Positions 17,139-26,999 of a DNA stretch of 64,000 bases are shown one piece after another (within the stretch, counting starts at the first letter, position 1; each line of letters starts with the position of its first letter). Source of the DNA: Epiperipatus broadwayi (taxonomy: Eukaryota > Onychophora > Udeonychophora > Euonychophora > Peripatidae); NCBI GenBank assembly GCA_028023455.1, contig JAQFVV010000141.1, positions 2,468,843 through 2,532,842 of the forward strand, given 5' to 3'. Under the pieces are notes generated by a model, which did not search any database, had not been told where the DNA came from, and saw nothing but the letters and a program-made list of their open reading frames with translations. The position numbers and the translations under genes are program-made.

Positions 17139-19212
17139 TGAAACGGTCAGATTCATCTATTTCGCTAACACACTGCAGAATTCAAACACCAAATATTAAA
17201 CTGAACTCTCTAAAAGGGGTTATCTTTTAGATATCCTAGGTTCAAATATAAAGTCTAAATTCCACAGTGCCACCTATGTGACAATGTATCTGATGCTACT
17301 AATAATATATTTCCTTTACCAGTGCCTGGTGTTCAGGGAGAAACAAAGAGGCTCTATACTAAGATATAAGCTTGGCTTTGCTAACTAATTGTCTATGGAT
17401 GGTACAAAAGAAATGTATAAAGATAGACTGAGACAATGATATGGATCAATAAAATAAAGGATCAAAATTGGTTTTATAATATTTAAAAGATTTATTAACA
17501 TATTAAAATATATATATAAAGCGCACTATCTGCATATGTTAGACAGTGACGTTTACAAAAATGATATTGAAAACAATGTTACTGACAATTTACATTGAAG
17601 TGGTTAATACATTATCTATACATCGGGCTAATATAATATTACAACAATATGGCTAAATGAGTTTTTGTAGAAGTGTGAGGTGCTTTGAGTAAATTAAAAA
17701 TGTTTAATAAAATATTTTGCAACATTAAAGTTTAATATAACATTTTTTGAAATCAAGAATAGAATGGACTGATACTTGTTAAGCTCTAAGGTGGGAACGT
17801 GACCAAGGCATTTATATTTATAGACATAGTTAAGTTCTATTGGGAGGTCAGTGTTGCTAGTGAAAATTTTCTGTAAAGGAGGGAGGGTGTGATGCATTTA
17901 AATCACTGCAACTTTGTAAATACTAAATAAGTGAAAAACTATATAATGGATATGAAAAATATGGAGGGTGTCTCGCCATTGATCCATAGGAATGTGGTGT
18001 CACAAGCGGCCAAAGTCTGGACTTGTCCAAATCTTAGCGATTGGGTGATAGCTGCACTGAATTTCCAGGTGTGACAATTGAGTACACTTTCTGACTGGGA
18101 ACTACAGAAAGTGAAAGTTGAAATGGTCTCAGCCATTTAAATTTTTTTAGGAGAAGCAAAGCAGTCTACCAGCAACACTCAAATAAAGTATACAAAAGGG
18201 ATTTATTTAGATTAAGAAAATGCCTAATCAATTCCCCAAATCATTATTTAAAAAATGTCTGCCCTTTCTCGAACTCAAATTACAAGCTTTTAAATTAAAG
18301 CAAAACAATATACATTTTATAATGGGAGAATGCATGCTTGTGAAGTTTAAAAGAAAGCATAAATTTATTTACGCAATCATGAATTTGTTAAATATTTTCT
18401 CCTTGACCTCACACATATTCTCATATTATATTAAAATCAGTAATGTGGATTTTAAACTATAAAATAATTATATACATTGAATAAGAATCAGATAGCCTTC
18501 GAACAAATGATTCACGAGATAACAAACTGGGAAATAAATTATAATTTTAAAACACCTTAATGGCAGTGTCTTGCTTTAAATAAAAGGGAATAATTCACTT
18601 AGTCAAAAACTATTCTGTCACATTATCATAATAAAAAAAAGAAAGATTAATAAATATAAAATATTAACCCAAGGATAGAGAGCGAAAAATATTAATTACA
18701 TTACAGCATTTTAAAGAAAGAAACAATTGGAAGGTAAAGCAAAATGCAAAGAATTTAAATAGATATAGCTTATTAATTAGAGAAAATAACCACAAGAACT
18801 CTTGGGTTAAATTTTGGGTTACCTCATTAGAAGCATTTGCAGGTAGTTTTAGGTAGATTGATTGTCGGCAGCATTTATTTGACTCGGCAGCAAACTCTGG
18901 TTATAGTTCATATTTTAGCAGCAGTAGTACTTTAGGGTTTCTTATGTGATGGCATCAGATGGTATCGAGCAGAGGCCAGCCATTCCAGAGGGAAAATAGC
19001 CTTCTTGCCAACTCTACTTTGTCATTTTGAAGATTGCAGTTTTAAAGGCTGGGTGCTTCATAGAGATTTAAAGCAATATTTTTAAAATACAGTAAATCTA
19101 TTTGAAGACAAAAACTTGGCTTCAAATATTTAAGTTTGCAGGTAAGTAGGAATTATAATGTCAGAAAGTGTCAGAAAGCTCAGCAACAATTAAAATATCA
19201 TAAGAATGAAGC

Positions 19213-19368
19213 AGGGTAGAATATTAGAATGCTTAGAATGATCTAGAATTCTTAGAATAAAAATACCTAGAATACAACATTTAGCATACAAGAATACTTA
19301 TCATACTAGAGTACTAAAATTCTTAGAGTACTTAAAATAATAGAATGCTTAGAAATATGCTAGAATGA
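19213..19368. repeat. Degenerate short tandem repeat, unit ~10-12 bp
   Basis: Variants of TAGAATGCTTA and AGAATACTTA recur many times through this stretch with many substitutions. It directly precedes a (TA)n tract. Confidence 0.55.
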
Positions 19369-19381
19369 CACACAAAAGAAA

Positions 19382-19385
<4 letters not shown>

Positions 19386-19476
<91 letters not shown>
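19386..19476. repeat. (TA)n microsatellite, ~91 bp
   Basis: Uninterrupted TA tract inside the 17497-19753 insertion. Reading frames through it in both directions are Ile-Tyr artefacts. Confidence 0.95.
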
Positions 19477-19478
<2 letters not shown>

Positions 19479-19489
19479 CACAATAAAAC

Positions 19490-19720
19490 TGCCCTGTCCC
19501 ATTATGAAATATTCCAAAATTTGCTATCTTATCAGCTACAACAAAATCCATCTGAATATCCAAAGGAATTCTACAAAATTTTAATTAATTTCTAGTGTTA
19601 ATTTTTTTGTTAACATTCGGATTAGAACTTTGATTTAATAAAAAAAACTTTCACTAATTAAAAGAAACGACCTTAAGTGGACATCTGCTGTATTTTTAGA
19701 AAAGTTCCTAGAACATTAAT
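19490..19720 (-). repeat. SINE-like segment (relative of 60261-60420)
   Basis: In minus sense this has CAGATGTCCACTTAAGG, a T/A-rich spacer, then AAGTTCTAATCCGAAT. The same order (CAGATGTCCACTCAGG ... AAGTTCTAATCTGAAT) occurs on the plus strand at 60268-60345. The tRNA-like head seen at the second locus is not recognisable here. Confidence 0.4.
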
Positions 19721-19971
19721 TAATTAAAGCTACTGTTTCTTACCAGCCCTCACTTATTTTAAACAGAAAATATGTGGCGTGATTTTAAAATCTAAAAGAA
19801 AATTATTTTACTTTTAATTTTCAATGTTTGAATCTATTTATGAGATGAATATTATTTTATTTTGAATCAAAACAAATATTATGAATGTAATATCTTTTAT
19901 AAATAGATTCAAACAAAATTATTTTAAATAACTAATGATTATTATTTGAGGTTTTGAAAATTAATGTATCA

Positions 19972-20250
19972 CAGTGTGTGCGCAATTACGACATAAATAA
20001 CCTACTTTTTAAATAAATATCTTTTATGTGTACATACACATAATCTGTAACATTTTATTTATACTGGGCATAAGTTATACAAATATATATAACATGAGTG
20101 TTGTACTTGTGGTTTAAAATTGGGTGGGATTTTCAGCATATAAGTGCATTGCAGATACACTATGATACACTGGGGTTTTAAACTAAAGTATGAGGATAAG
20201 AAAAAGATGAGAAAAGGTGATGAAGATCTGCTAAGCAGAGCTTACTCTTT

Positions 20251-20312
<62 letters not shown>

Positions 20313-20630
20313 AAACAGTAAGATTTGCCTTACCAATCTTAGTTTCGCCTTGCCTGCCTGTTTCCTACCCTCATGCCTTATTTAAAACCCTAATTTCATC
20401 GTATTGTGTGTGTACTGGGTATATTTACCAAAATCCCGCCTAAATTTATATGTATAATGGGGTGCCCAGGGTTTAATAATAATTAAAATTGTTTTTAAAC
20501 GGTTTTTATTTTCAAACCGTCGAGTATATATTACGTATATATGCTTGTACAATAAAGTAGGTCACATATTCTCATCTACACACATACTGCGATAATATTT
20601 AAAAGAATATCAAAATATTTTATTTAAAAG
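19972..20630. repeat. Fold-back repeat: two inverted modules around (TA)29
   Basis: The minus-strand reading of 19972-20252 and the plus-strand reading of 20311-20630 share, in the same order, an initial AGTAAG/hairpin region, a TTTAAAACCC word, AAATCCC(G/A)CC and AGTAGGT. They flank the (TA)n tract at 20253-20310, so the whole is a diverged inverted repeat with a TA core. A third copy of the module lies at 59314-59640, also starting TGAAACAGTAAGATTTGC. A non-autonomous fold-back element or two LTR fragments inserted in one TA tract would both fit. Confidence 0.5.
20253..20310. repeat. (TA)n microsatellite
   Basis: A tract of about 29 TA units forming the centre of the fold-back structure described for 19972-20630. 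Confidence 0.95.
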
Positions 20631-20979
20631 TTGTTTTTGAATCGATTTATTTGTGATGTTATTTCGTTATAATTATTTGTCTTTAAGAAATAATATCACT
20701 GAGAAATGTTTCTGGAAATTAAATTCAGAAATAGTGTTTGATAAATGTAAAGTGTTGTAAAATATTATTTAAAAACATGTCATCATTTTTAAATCAGTGA
20801 GGGTAGAGAAAGAACAATAGTAGCTAATTTTAATCATATTGGCGCCAGTAGATTTGATGAGATAAAACAGTGTTTACGAACAGATTTTAATTAGAAAATG
20901 TAATCCGTGTTTTTCAAATCTGTAATAATTAAAGAATGGATTTCATCACTGCAGGGTTGGATGGTAATCAAGGAGAGCA

Positions 20980-20987
20980 TATAAATA
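20980..20987 (+). promoter_or_regulatory. Candidate TATA box (TATAAATA)
   Basis: TATAAATA followed by GGGCTGATTG lies about 260 bp upstream of the small ATG frame at 21243 and just before the less A+T-rich block 21060-21380. It is suggestive of a promoter, but with this base composition a chance match is likely. Confidence 0.2.
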
Positions 20988-21242
20988 GGGCTGATTGATT
21001 GTGATTAGATGATTAGACAGGGTTATTAATTAAGCTACCTGATCATGACAGTAAATCCAGTTGTAAAATAGTTTAACCTCAGAATGTCGGGGTAACGGGG
21101 CAATCGCTTTTTTTCCTCGGGATCCTGTGCCTCGGCCATCCGTCAGTCAAAATCTGATGTCCTGTCACCGTATCATGAAATCCAACTGAACCAGCCCAAT
21201 GATATGCTACTCCTAAAATCTTCTAACTGCTGCTGTGGAACC

Positions 21243-21325
21243 ATGAATCGAAGAAAACTCATAATTTTACTTAAGAACTTTGCTACAAGTTTGGAAATTC
21301 CCACGGACACAGTTAAAATAACGAG
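21243..21325 (+). other. Possible small first coding exon with splice donor
   Basis: Within the locally G+C-richer block, ATG at 21243 opens 27 codons (beginning MNRRKLIILLKNF) that run into ACGAG|GTAAT, a good match to a 5' splice site, with an in-frame TAA directly after. A TATA-like word lies upstream at 20980. I do not recognise the peptide. The opposite strand has a competing 67-codon frame over the same block (21173-21376), so coding on either strand is unproven. Confidence 0.2.
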
Positions 21326-21379
21326 GTAATTAAAATCAACCCGAGATCTTGGAAAACTTCGAGCTAAAGCTAACAATTT

Positions 21380-22059
21380 TGTATATTCTATAAATGTGTT
21401 TATTTAAATGTTTTTCTAATGCATGCTGAATTTGTGCTTGGGTTGATCTTCTATTATATTTATAAATGTTTAATTTCAATGTGTTATTATGAAATGTATA
21501 ATTAATTTCTTTAGACTAATGCGAGTTACGTAGGGAAGTTAAATGATGTGTGGTTGCCATCTTAGTTTATAAACCACAAACACGCATTCCCCCCCTTCCC
21601 ATCGTTTCTATTTAAAAGTATCTCATATATATATTTCAAAGTATATTTTGCGTATAAAATTTTGTTAAATGAATAGTTATTTATTTTAAGTTTTGCTGAG
21701 AGTATGCTGGCTATTCAAATATGAAAGTCGAGATCGAGCTATTTCTGTTCCGTAATTAACGAATTGCTCTTTATTTTATTAATTCTTATGAAAATTAAGC
21801 TGTGTTGCTAGTGATAAATGTTTAGAATATTTCAAACTCTATTAGACTTTACGTGACTCGCATATGCCTACCGTGTCAATATATGATAGACACTTTATCT
21901 AAACGAACCCAAGTATGAGGTATCAGCCATCTTGTTTGTTTATTATATAACTATCCAATTTGTATCGCTAAATTAGTTTATTACCAAATTATTAAAATCT
22001 TATTTATAAATTTTTTTTTTCTCTATTTATTCGGGGTGCAATATAAATTGCATAGTCCA
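21380..22059. other. Intergenic DNA, nothing recognised
   Basis: No open frame, RNA gene or repeat match could be recognised by eye in this stretch. Confidence 0.5.
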
Positions 22060-22286
22060 TTAAACTTATCTTTGGCACATCTATAAGTTATTGTTAAATT
22101 AACCTAGGGCATGAAATTATATTATTAGTAGCATCAAATGTGTTATCACATAGAGGGCATTGTGGAGTTTGGACTTGGGATTCAAACTTGAGATTTCTGG
22201 GAGGTAACTCTCCTAGTGTTGAGTTCTATGTCCCGAGTTTAAATTCTACAGTGTTTTAGCGAGATAGACATGTTTTGGCTGTTACA
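22060..22286 (-). repeat. Diverged LTR fragment abutting (TA)n
   Basis: In minus sense it starts TGTAACAGCC and shares, in order, TCTATCTCGCTAA, ACTGTAGAATTTAAAC, CTAGGAG, CTCCACAATGCC and GATGCTACTAATAATATA with the Gypsy LTR at 10642-11202. The terminus sits directly against a (TA)n tract (22287-22306). It is most likely a truncated solo LTR. Confidence 0.6.
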
Positions 22287-22564
22287 ATATATATATATAT
22301 ATATATGAATTTTTATCATTTTAAAAGAGTAATAAATAATATTCCCATTCAATACCCTATGATAAAATTTCATACCATAATAAACTTTTCAAAAGAAAAA
22401 AATATAATTCAAATTAATATATATATATATATATATACAAAAATTAATAATTTAAATAACTTATTCATACATTTATAGTGTTTGATCATCTGTTTCATAA
22501 TTATTATTGTGCAAGTATTATTTACAAATGTATAATTTATTTTATATGTATTTATAATAAAATA

Positions 22565-22613
22565 AATACATTATACATTTACTATATAATATAGTAAATG
22601 TATAATGTATTTT
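22565..22613. repeat. Perfect palindrome, 23-bp arms
   Basis: The arms 22565-22587 and 22591-22613 are exact reverse complements with a 3-bp centre. A related half (ATTTACTATATAATATAGTAAA) follows at about 22628-22650. It is very A+T-rich. It could be a cruciform-forming sequence or the core of a small fold-back element. Confidence 0.7.
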
Positions 22614-23087
22614 TTTACTATATAATTTATTTACTATATAATATAGTAAACATAATAATCTTGTTTCTAATATCAGTTAAATAAATAACCATTTTTTATA
22701 CTTCATCTAATTTTGATTAATTTTGTGAAACTTTTAACTTATGTTTATAAAATTAAATTTAGGTATTCCTACTACTATAAGGATATGATACCAAATTTGA
22801 AATAAAAAATATTAATAAACTTAAACATATTAAAGTAATATAAATAATAATATAAAATATATAAATAAATAAAGAAAAACTTATTCTCCTAAGTTAAGTA
22901 AAAATGGATCTTTAAGTCTGTAGTTCATAATCCTAATAGAGTTTGCCTGCAAAGTATATTAATCCATTGGTATAGCAATTATTTATTTATCGTAAATTGA
23001 TAAATTATTAATATTCAATGATTTTGGTGATATAAAATAAAATATATATCATTTGAAGATTGATTATCTTAATTTTTACTTTTTATT

Positions 23088-23338
23088 AGACAAAAACCTC
23101 ATGTCAGCAATCCAATACAGCATCAATATAAGAAATTTTTCACAGTATATGAGGGACCCTTCACTATACAAAAGAAAAGTCATCCAAATGTCTTTGTATT
23201 GGATGATGAGTGTGGGATTTATGGATCTTATAATACACAAAGCCTTAGGCCATCCACCTAAAACATAAAAGATACACTTAAGGAATTGATCTCAGGTCAA
23301 ATGATCAGCCAAAAAGAGGGGATTTTAAGAGTTTTACA
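23088..23338 (+). pseudogene. Integrase tail (GPY/F module) of a truncated upstream Gypsy copy
   Basis: This matches 30119-30364 closely. In one frame both encode a GPY/F-type ending of integrase: here GPFTIQKKS followed by NVFVL, versus YEGPFTIQKKSGPNAFVLE in the downstream copy. It lies directly upstream of LTR_A, exactly where the pol end of a complete element would lie, yet the rest of that copy is missing. So LTR_A is shared by two elements. A purine tract (AAAAAGAGGGGA, about 23311-23322) stands at the position of a polypurine tract. Confidence 0.7.
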
Positions 23339-23783
23339 TGTTGGGGTTTAAAGTTTTAAAAAAAAGGAAACAGCAAATAAATGCTTTTATTTTTTATTTT
23401 ATTTTATTATATTTTATTTTTGTTGGCATGATGGGGCAGTTGAACCGGATACTTTATCTGATTCAAAAGTTCTATCATGTAAATTAAAAACCAAGTTTTA
23501 TATGTGCAATAACACACATACCTATTTATGTTGAATTCTTATATTTTTAATTTACAGGTTGATATGAGTATAAAATATTTTTTATGATGCTTGTTTTCTT
23601 TTAAAATAATTAAACACAAGCATAGTTTAATTAGTCTAATAAAAGTATTTTATTTAAAAAAAACTTAAAAGAATTTTTTTTAATGTTGATTTATATTTAA
23701 GGCTGAGATTTAGTTTGGTATGTTTTTTTTAAAATAATAATAAGTCAATTATTTTATATAGGGTGATGTTTTTTTTATAAATG

Positions 23784-23877
23784 ATAATATTTAAACAGCA
23801 TTAAACTGTTGCACATGCGCTTTGGATTTTAAAATGCAAAGCACATGTGCAACAGTTTAATGCTGTTTAAATATTAT
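23784..23877. repeat. Near-perfect hairpin, 41-bp arms, next to (ATA)n
   Basis: The arms 23784-23824 and 23837-23877 differ at one position and enclose a 12-bp loop. It is absent from LTR_B, so together with the (ATA)n that follows it is an insertion into LTR_A or a post-insertion expansion. The hairpin-plus-microsatellite design resembles small non-autonomous elements, but no family is identified. Confidence 0.75.
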
Positions 23878-23884
23878 TGTTTAA

Positions 23885-24078
<194 letters not shown>

Positions 24079-26267
24079 TGTATGATAAAGCCCTCTAAGA
24101 TATTGTTTTTCTAATTAAGATTGAGCGGGAGATAGGGATTTACCTTGGTTAAAAGTTGCAATAAAGATTGCACGGGAGATAATGGACATAAATAAATCTG
24201 GGTATTTTTTGATAGATTTTTTCAGATTTTTTTTGAGAGATTTTTCTCATCATTCAGTTTGATTATTTTATTCTGATTGCTCAGCTTATTTAGATTATTG
24301 TGATTGAGGAATCATCCAGAGTTTAGCTGTTGATAAACTGCTGCGTCATTAAAGTGATTCTAATTTTTTTTATTTGATCTTTGTTCCAGGAGAATCACCA
24401 AATTGAATTTCTGTTGACTGACAATAATTCTACTATTTTTCATGATAGTAGCAGCCATTCAGATGCCATGCCTATAATTAATGCCATGAAGAATTTTCAT
24501 AACATGATGGGCTGAGCCTTTTCAAAGATGAACCTAGAAAACTCCAAATTGTGACTTCAATCATGACCTAAGTGTCAAGTCCAGAGTAGATTCTGATAAT
24601 GCCTCCATTTTTTGAACCTGTAATAAATGGCTGCTGTTGTATAGGACTCTGTAAACTGAACTTTGCTTGATCAGCAGGAATTAATATTAATTCAAGGTAA
24701 ATTATTTTTCCATACCAAAATTAGGGCTAAATCTCTAAGTGTCTAGCATAGATCAGCTTAATCTTAAAAACAAATTATATTTATTATGTGTAATCTATCA
24801 ATTTAAATATTAATGTATTGTTTTTTTATTACAATCTTAGTAGCAAGACTGTTTGAGAGTGTATGGCAAGTGATATTTTATATGCTTATTTTTTTTCTCA
24901 GTTCTATGATTAACCCTTGATAAATATTCAGATCGACCTTAGCAGTTTTCTTTTACTCCTCTTTTTTGTTTGTTTGCTTTGTCATTAAACTTAATCAAAT
25001 TTGTTTTTGGCTGGTGGTTTAGAGGATATATGATTTTATTGTTTTTGGTAGAGATTAATTGTCTATAATTCAGATTATGTAGTTCATATTGTTACTTTTC
25101 TTGTGTACGACTAACCTTGGCTCATTTAAACATACTTGTCCATGAGCACTTTGCAGAATTAGGACATTCTTGGTTCCAATGTTTCTTTTCCAGACTAAGA
25201 AAAGCTTGTCTGCGCTATCCCATTGTTCTTCAAAACATCCATCTTCCTAAATCTCTATAGAGAAACGGAATTGGTTGGGTGAGCCACTAGCTTGAAGATA
25301 TAAGCCCTTATTATGTTATAGATGAGAAATTAACTTGTCTGCCTGGGTATTTAACATAATAATGCTTGCATATACTCAATGTTAATATCTGCTAAGAAAA
25401 TGTAAGTCAAGTTTTCATGTTTATTTTGTTATTACATTTAATAAATTAAAAAAGTTCTTGTAATTATTTTGCTTGCTGTTTGACTCAGTGTTTTTTCAAT
25501 TGTCTGAACCATATTCATGAGCTTTTGCTCTCCATGGGTTAGTCTGGCACATTCATGTTCATATATCCTGCCCACCCTTAAAATTAAGTGTCTAGTTCCG
25601 ATTTTTAGACTGGTGGCACCCTCATGGTCAGGATATATGAAACCAAAATCTTTTGTCTGATACATAGCTATAATAATTTTAGTGCAACCAACTCAGGGCT
25701 TCAATTTTAAATCCCATGTGAGATTTTGTTCGGATAATTGAGGAATATTTCCATGTTGGAGGCAAAATTTAGTGGGTAGGCATCAATTTGTGCTAAATTG
25801 TAGGAAACAGTTTGGAGTAGGGGGTTCATCTTTTCAATATAAATAATTAATATATAGTTAAACAGTATTCTTTATAATTATTACTGAATGGGTGAGTCAG
25901 ACAAATAGATATTAAGAAGTTATATATTTATTTTGTTTTTGTTTTTTTGTAAAAAAAAAAAAAAAGTGTTATTAGTTCTACGTTCATAAAATAATAATAA
26001 ATAAAAAACAAAGAGTTTGCTCGCATTTTATAAATAACAATAAAATATAAAATAGACTTTTTTTAAAGTAAAAAAAATAGCTGTTACATTCATAAAATAA
26101 AAACAAAAAAGCAAAGTGTTTAGGTTCATGTTTAAAAAAAAGTAAAGAATTTAACTTCTGTGCTTTAAAAATTTAAAATAAATAGCAGTTGAACTTTAAA
26201 AAAATAAATAAATTTCATAAATAGATAGAAGTTTTGTTGGGAGTTTAAATGAAGTTAGTGAAGCATA

Positions 26268-26955
26268 ATGGCCAAAATAGATTGTGCAAATAAAATCTTT
26301 TAAGGTGGATATTTGGGAAAGCCCATTAGAGCATTTGGAGAGCCTGCAAGAGATGTTTTGATGTCATAATTAGCAGGAGACTGAACAAGTGGCCATTGCA
26401 TGCCACCATTTACAAGGAATGGCTGAGTATTGGTAGCATATCTTAAAGATCAAGCCACAGACTTTTTGGGATTACAGATGCAAATTATTGCACACTTTTT
26501 GGAGTGAAGAAAAGGAGTATCATATCTTCATCATTGTATCACAAGAAAGATATACAAGGGGTAATGGAGAAACTTACACCCAGTTTTTCTGCAGACAAGC
26601 AGTAAAGCTGAAATCATTGATAGCTTTCTTTTTGTCTGAGAGGCTGATGCACCAAATAATATTGGGCAATATGCCAAGTGATATACAGCACATCATGTTG
26701 TGTAGTAGCAACATTCACTTTGAAGAAATGATCAATCTGTTAAATGAAATAAAACATAATAAGGCCCAAACAAAAGTGGAGATAAGAACAATGCAGGGAG
26801 ATCAGGTAATTTCAATAGAACAAGATCAAAAGAGTCAATTATCAGCTCCAATAAAGAAAAGTAAAGAAAGCCATAGGACTGTAGCTAATGTGATGGTGGA
26901 TCAAGCTGACCAGCATGTAATGGAGCTATGTATACTTGCCCAATTATCAGTATAA
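26268..26955 (+). pseudogene. gag: Degenerate Gypsy gag
   Basis: From an ATG near 26269 several frames carry Gag-like wording. The longest open part (26488-26955, 155 codons) is the carboxy half of a Gypsy-type Gag, with the pattern Y....G.TYTQFF.RQ..KLKSL followed by a helical stretch and a charged tail. Upstream of 26488 the reading needs frame changes and meets stops. It is followed by a separate decayed protease region. Confidence 0.6.
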
Positions 26956-26999
26956 AGACTGGTTATATCATTACAGATGCATTGAATGATTCAGGAAGT

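Larger units (their letters stand above)
17497..19753. mobile_element. 2257-bp insertion within an LTR, TTATT duplicated
   Basis: Comparison with the intact LTR shows an extra 2257 bp flanked by TTATT at 17492-17496 and 19754-19758. A 5-bp target duplication suits LTR elements and some DNA transposons, but I see no terminal inverted repeat and no TG...CA ends. The insert contains a degenerate minisatellite (19213-19368), a (TA)n tract (19386-19476) and a SINE-like segment near its right end. Short frames at 17694-17897 and 17939-18136 (minus) and 18220-18462 (plus) have no recognisable domain. Confidence 0.6.
10642..19971 (-). mobile_element. Ty3/Gypsy retrotransposon, degenerate, minus strand
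   Basis: Direct repeats at 10642-11202 and 17139-19971 (the latter split by an insertion) bound an internal region whose minus-strand frames run in the order gag, protease, reverse transcriptase, RNase H, integrase, which is the Ty3/Gypsy order. The LTRs start TGTAAT or TGAAAC and end ATCA on the plus strand. Only ATATAT separates the left LTR from the neighbouring element, suggesting that both entered the same TA-rich target. All coding parts carry stops or frameshifts, so the copy is dead. Confidence 0.8.
17139..19971 (-). repeat. 5' LTR of Gypsy element, interrupted by an insertion
   Basis: The left part (17139-17496) and right part (19754-19971) align end to end with the intact LTR at 10642-11202. 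The intact copy reads GATTTATTTTAAACAG at the point where this copy is split. Confidence 0.8.

Noticed and set aside
25438-25665. ~73-codon antisense frame starting at the LTR edge, also open in the partner LTR (32122-32340)
   Set aside because: About a quarter of residues differ between the two LTR copies, with no sign of constraint, and there is no recognisable domain; shared openness follows from common descent of the LTRs.
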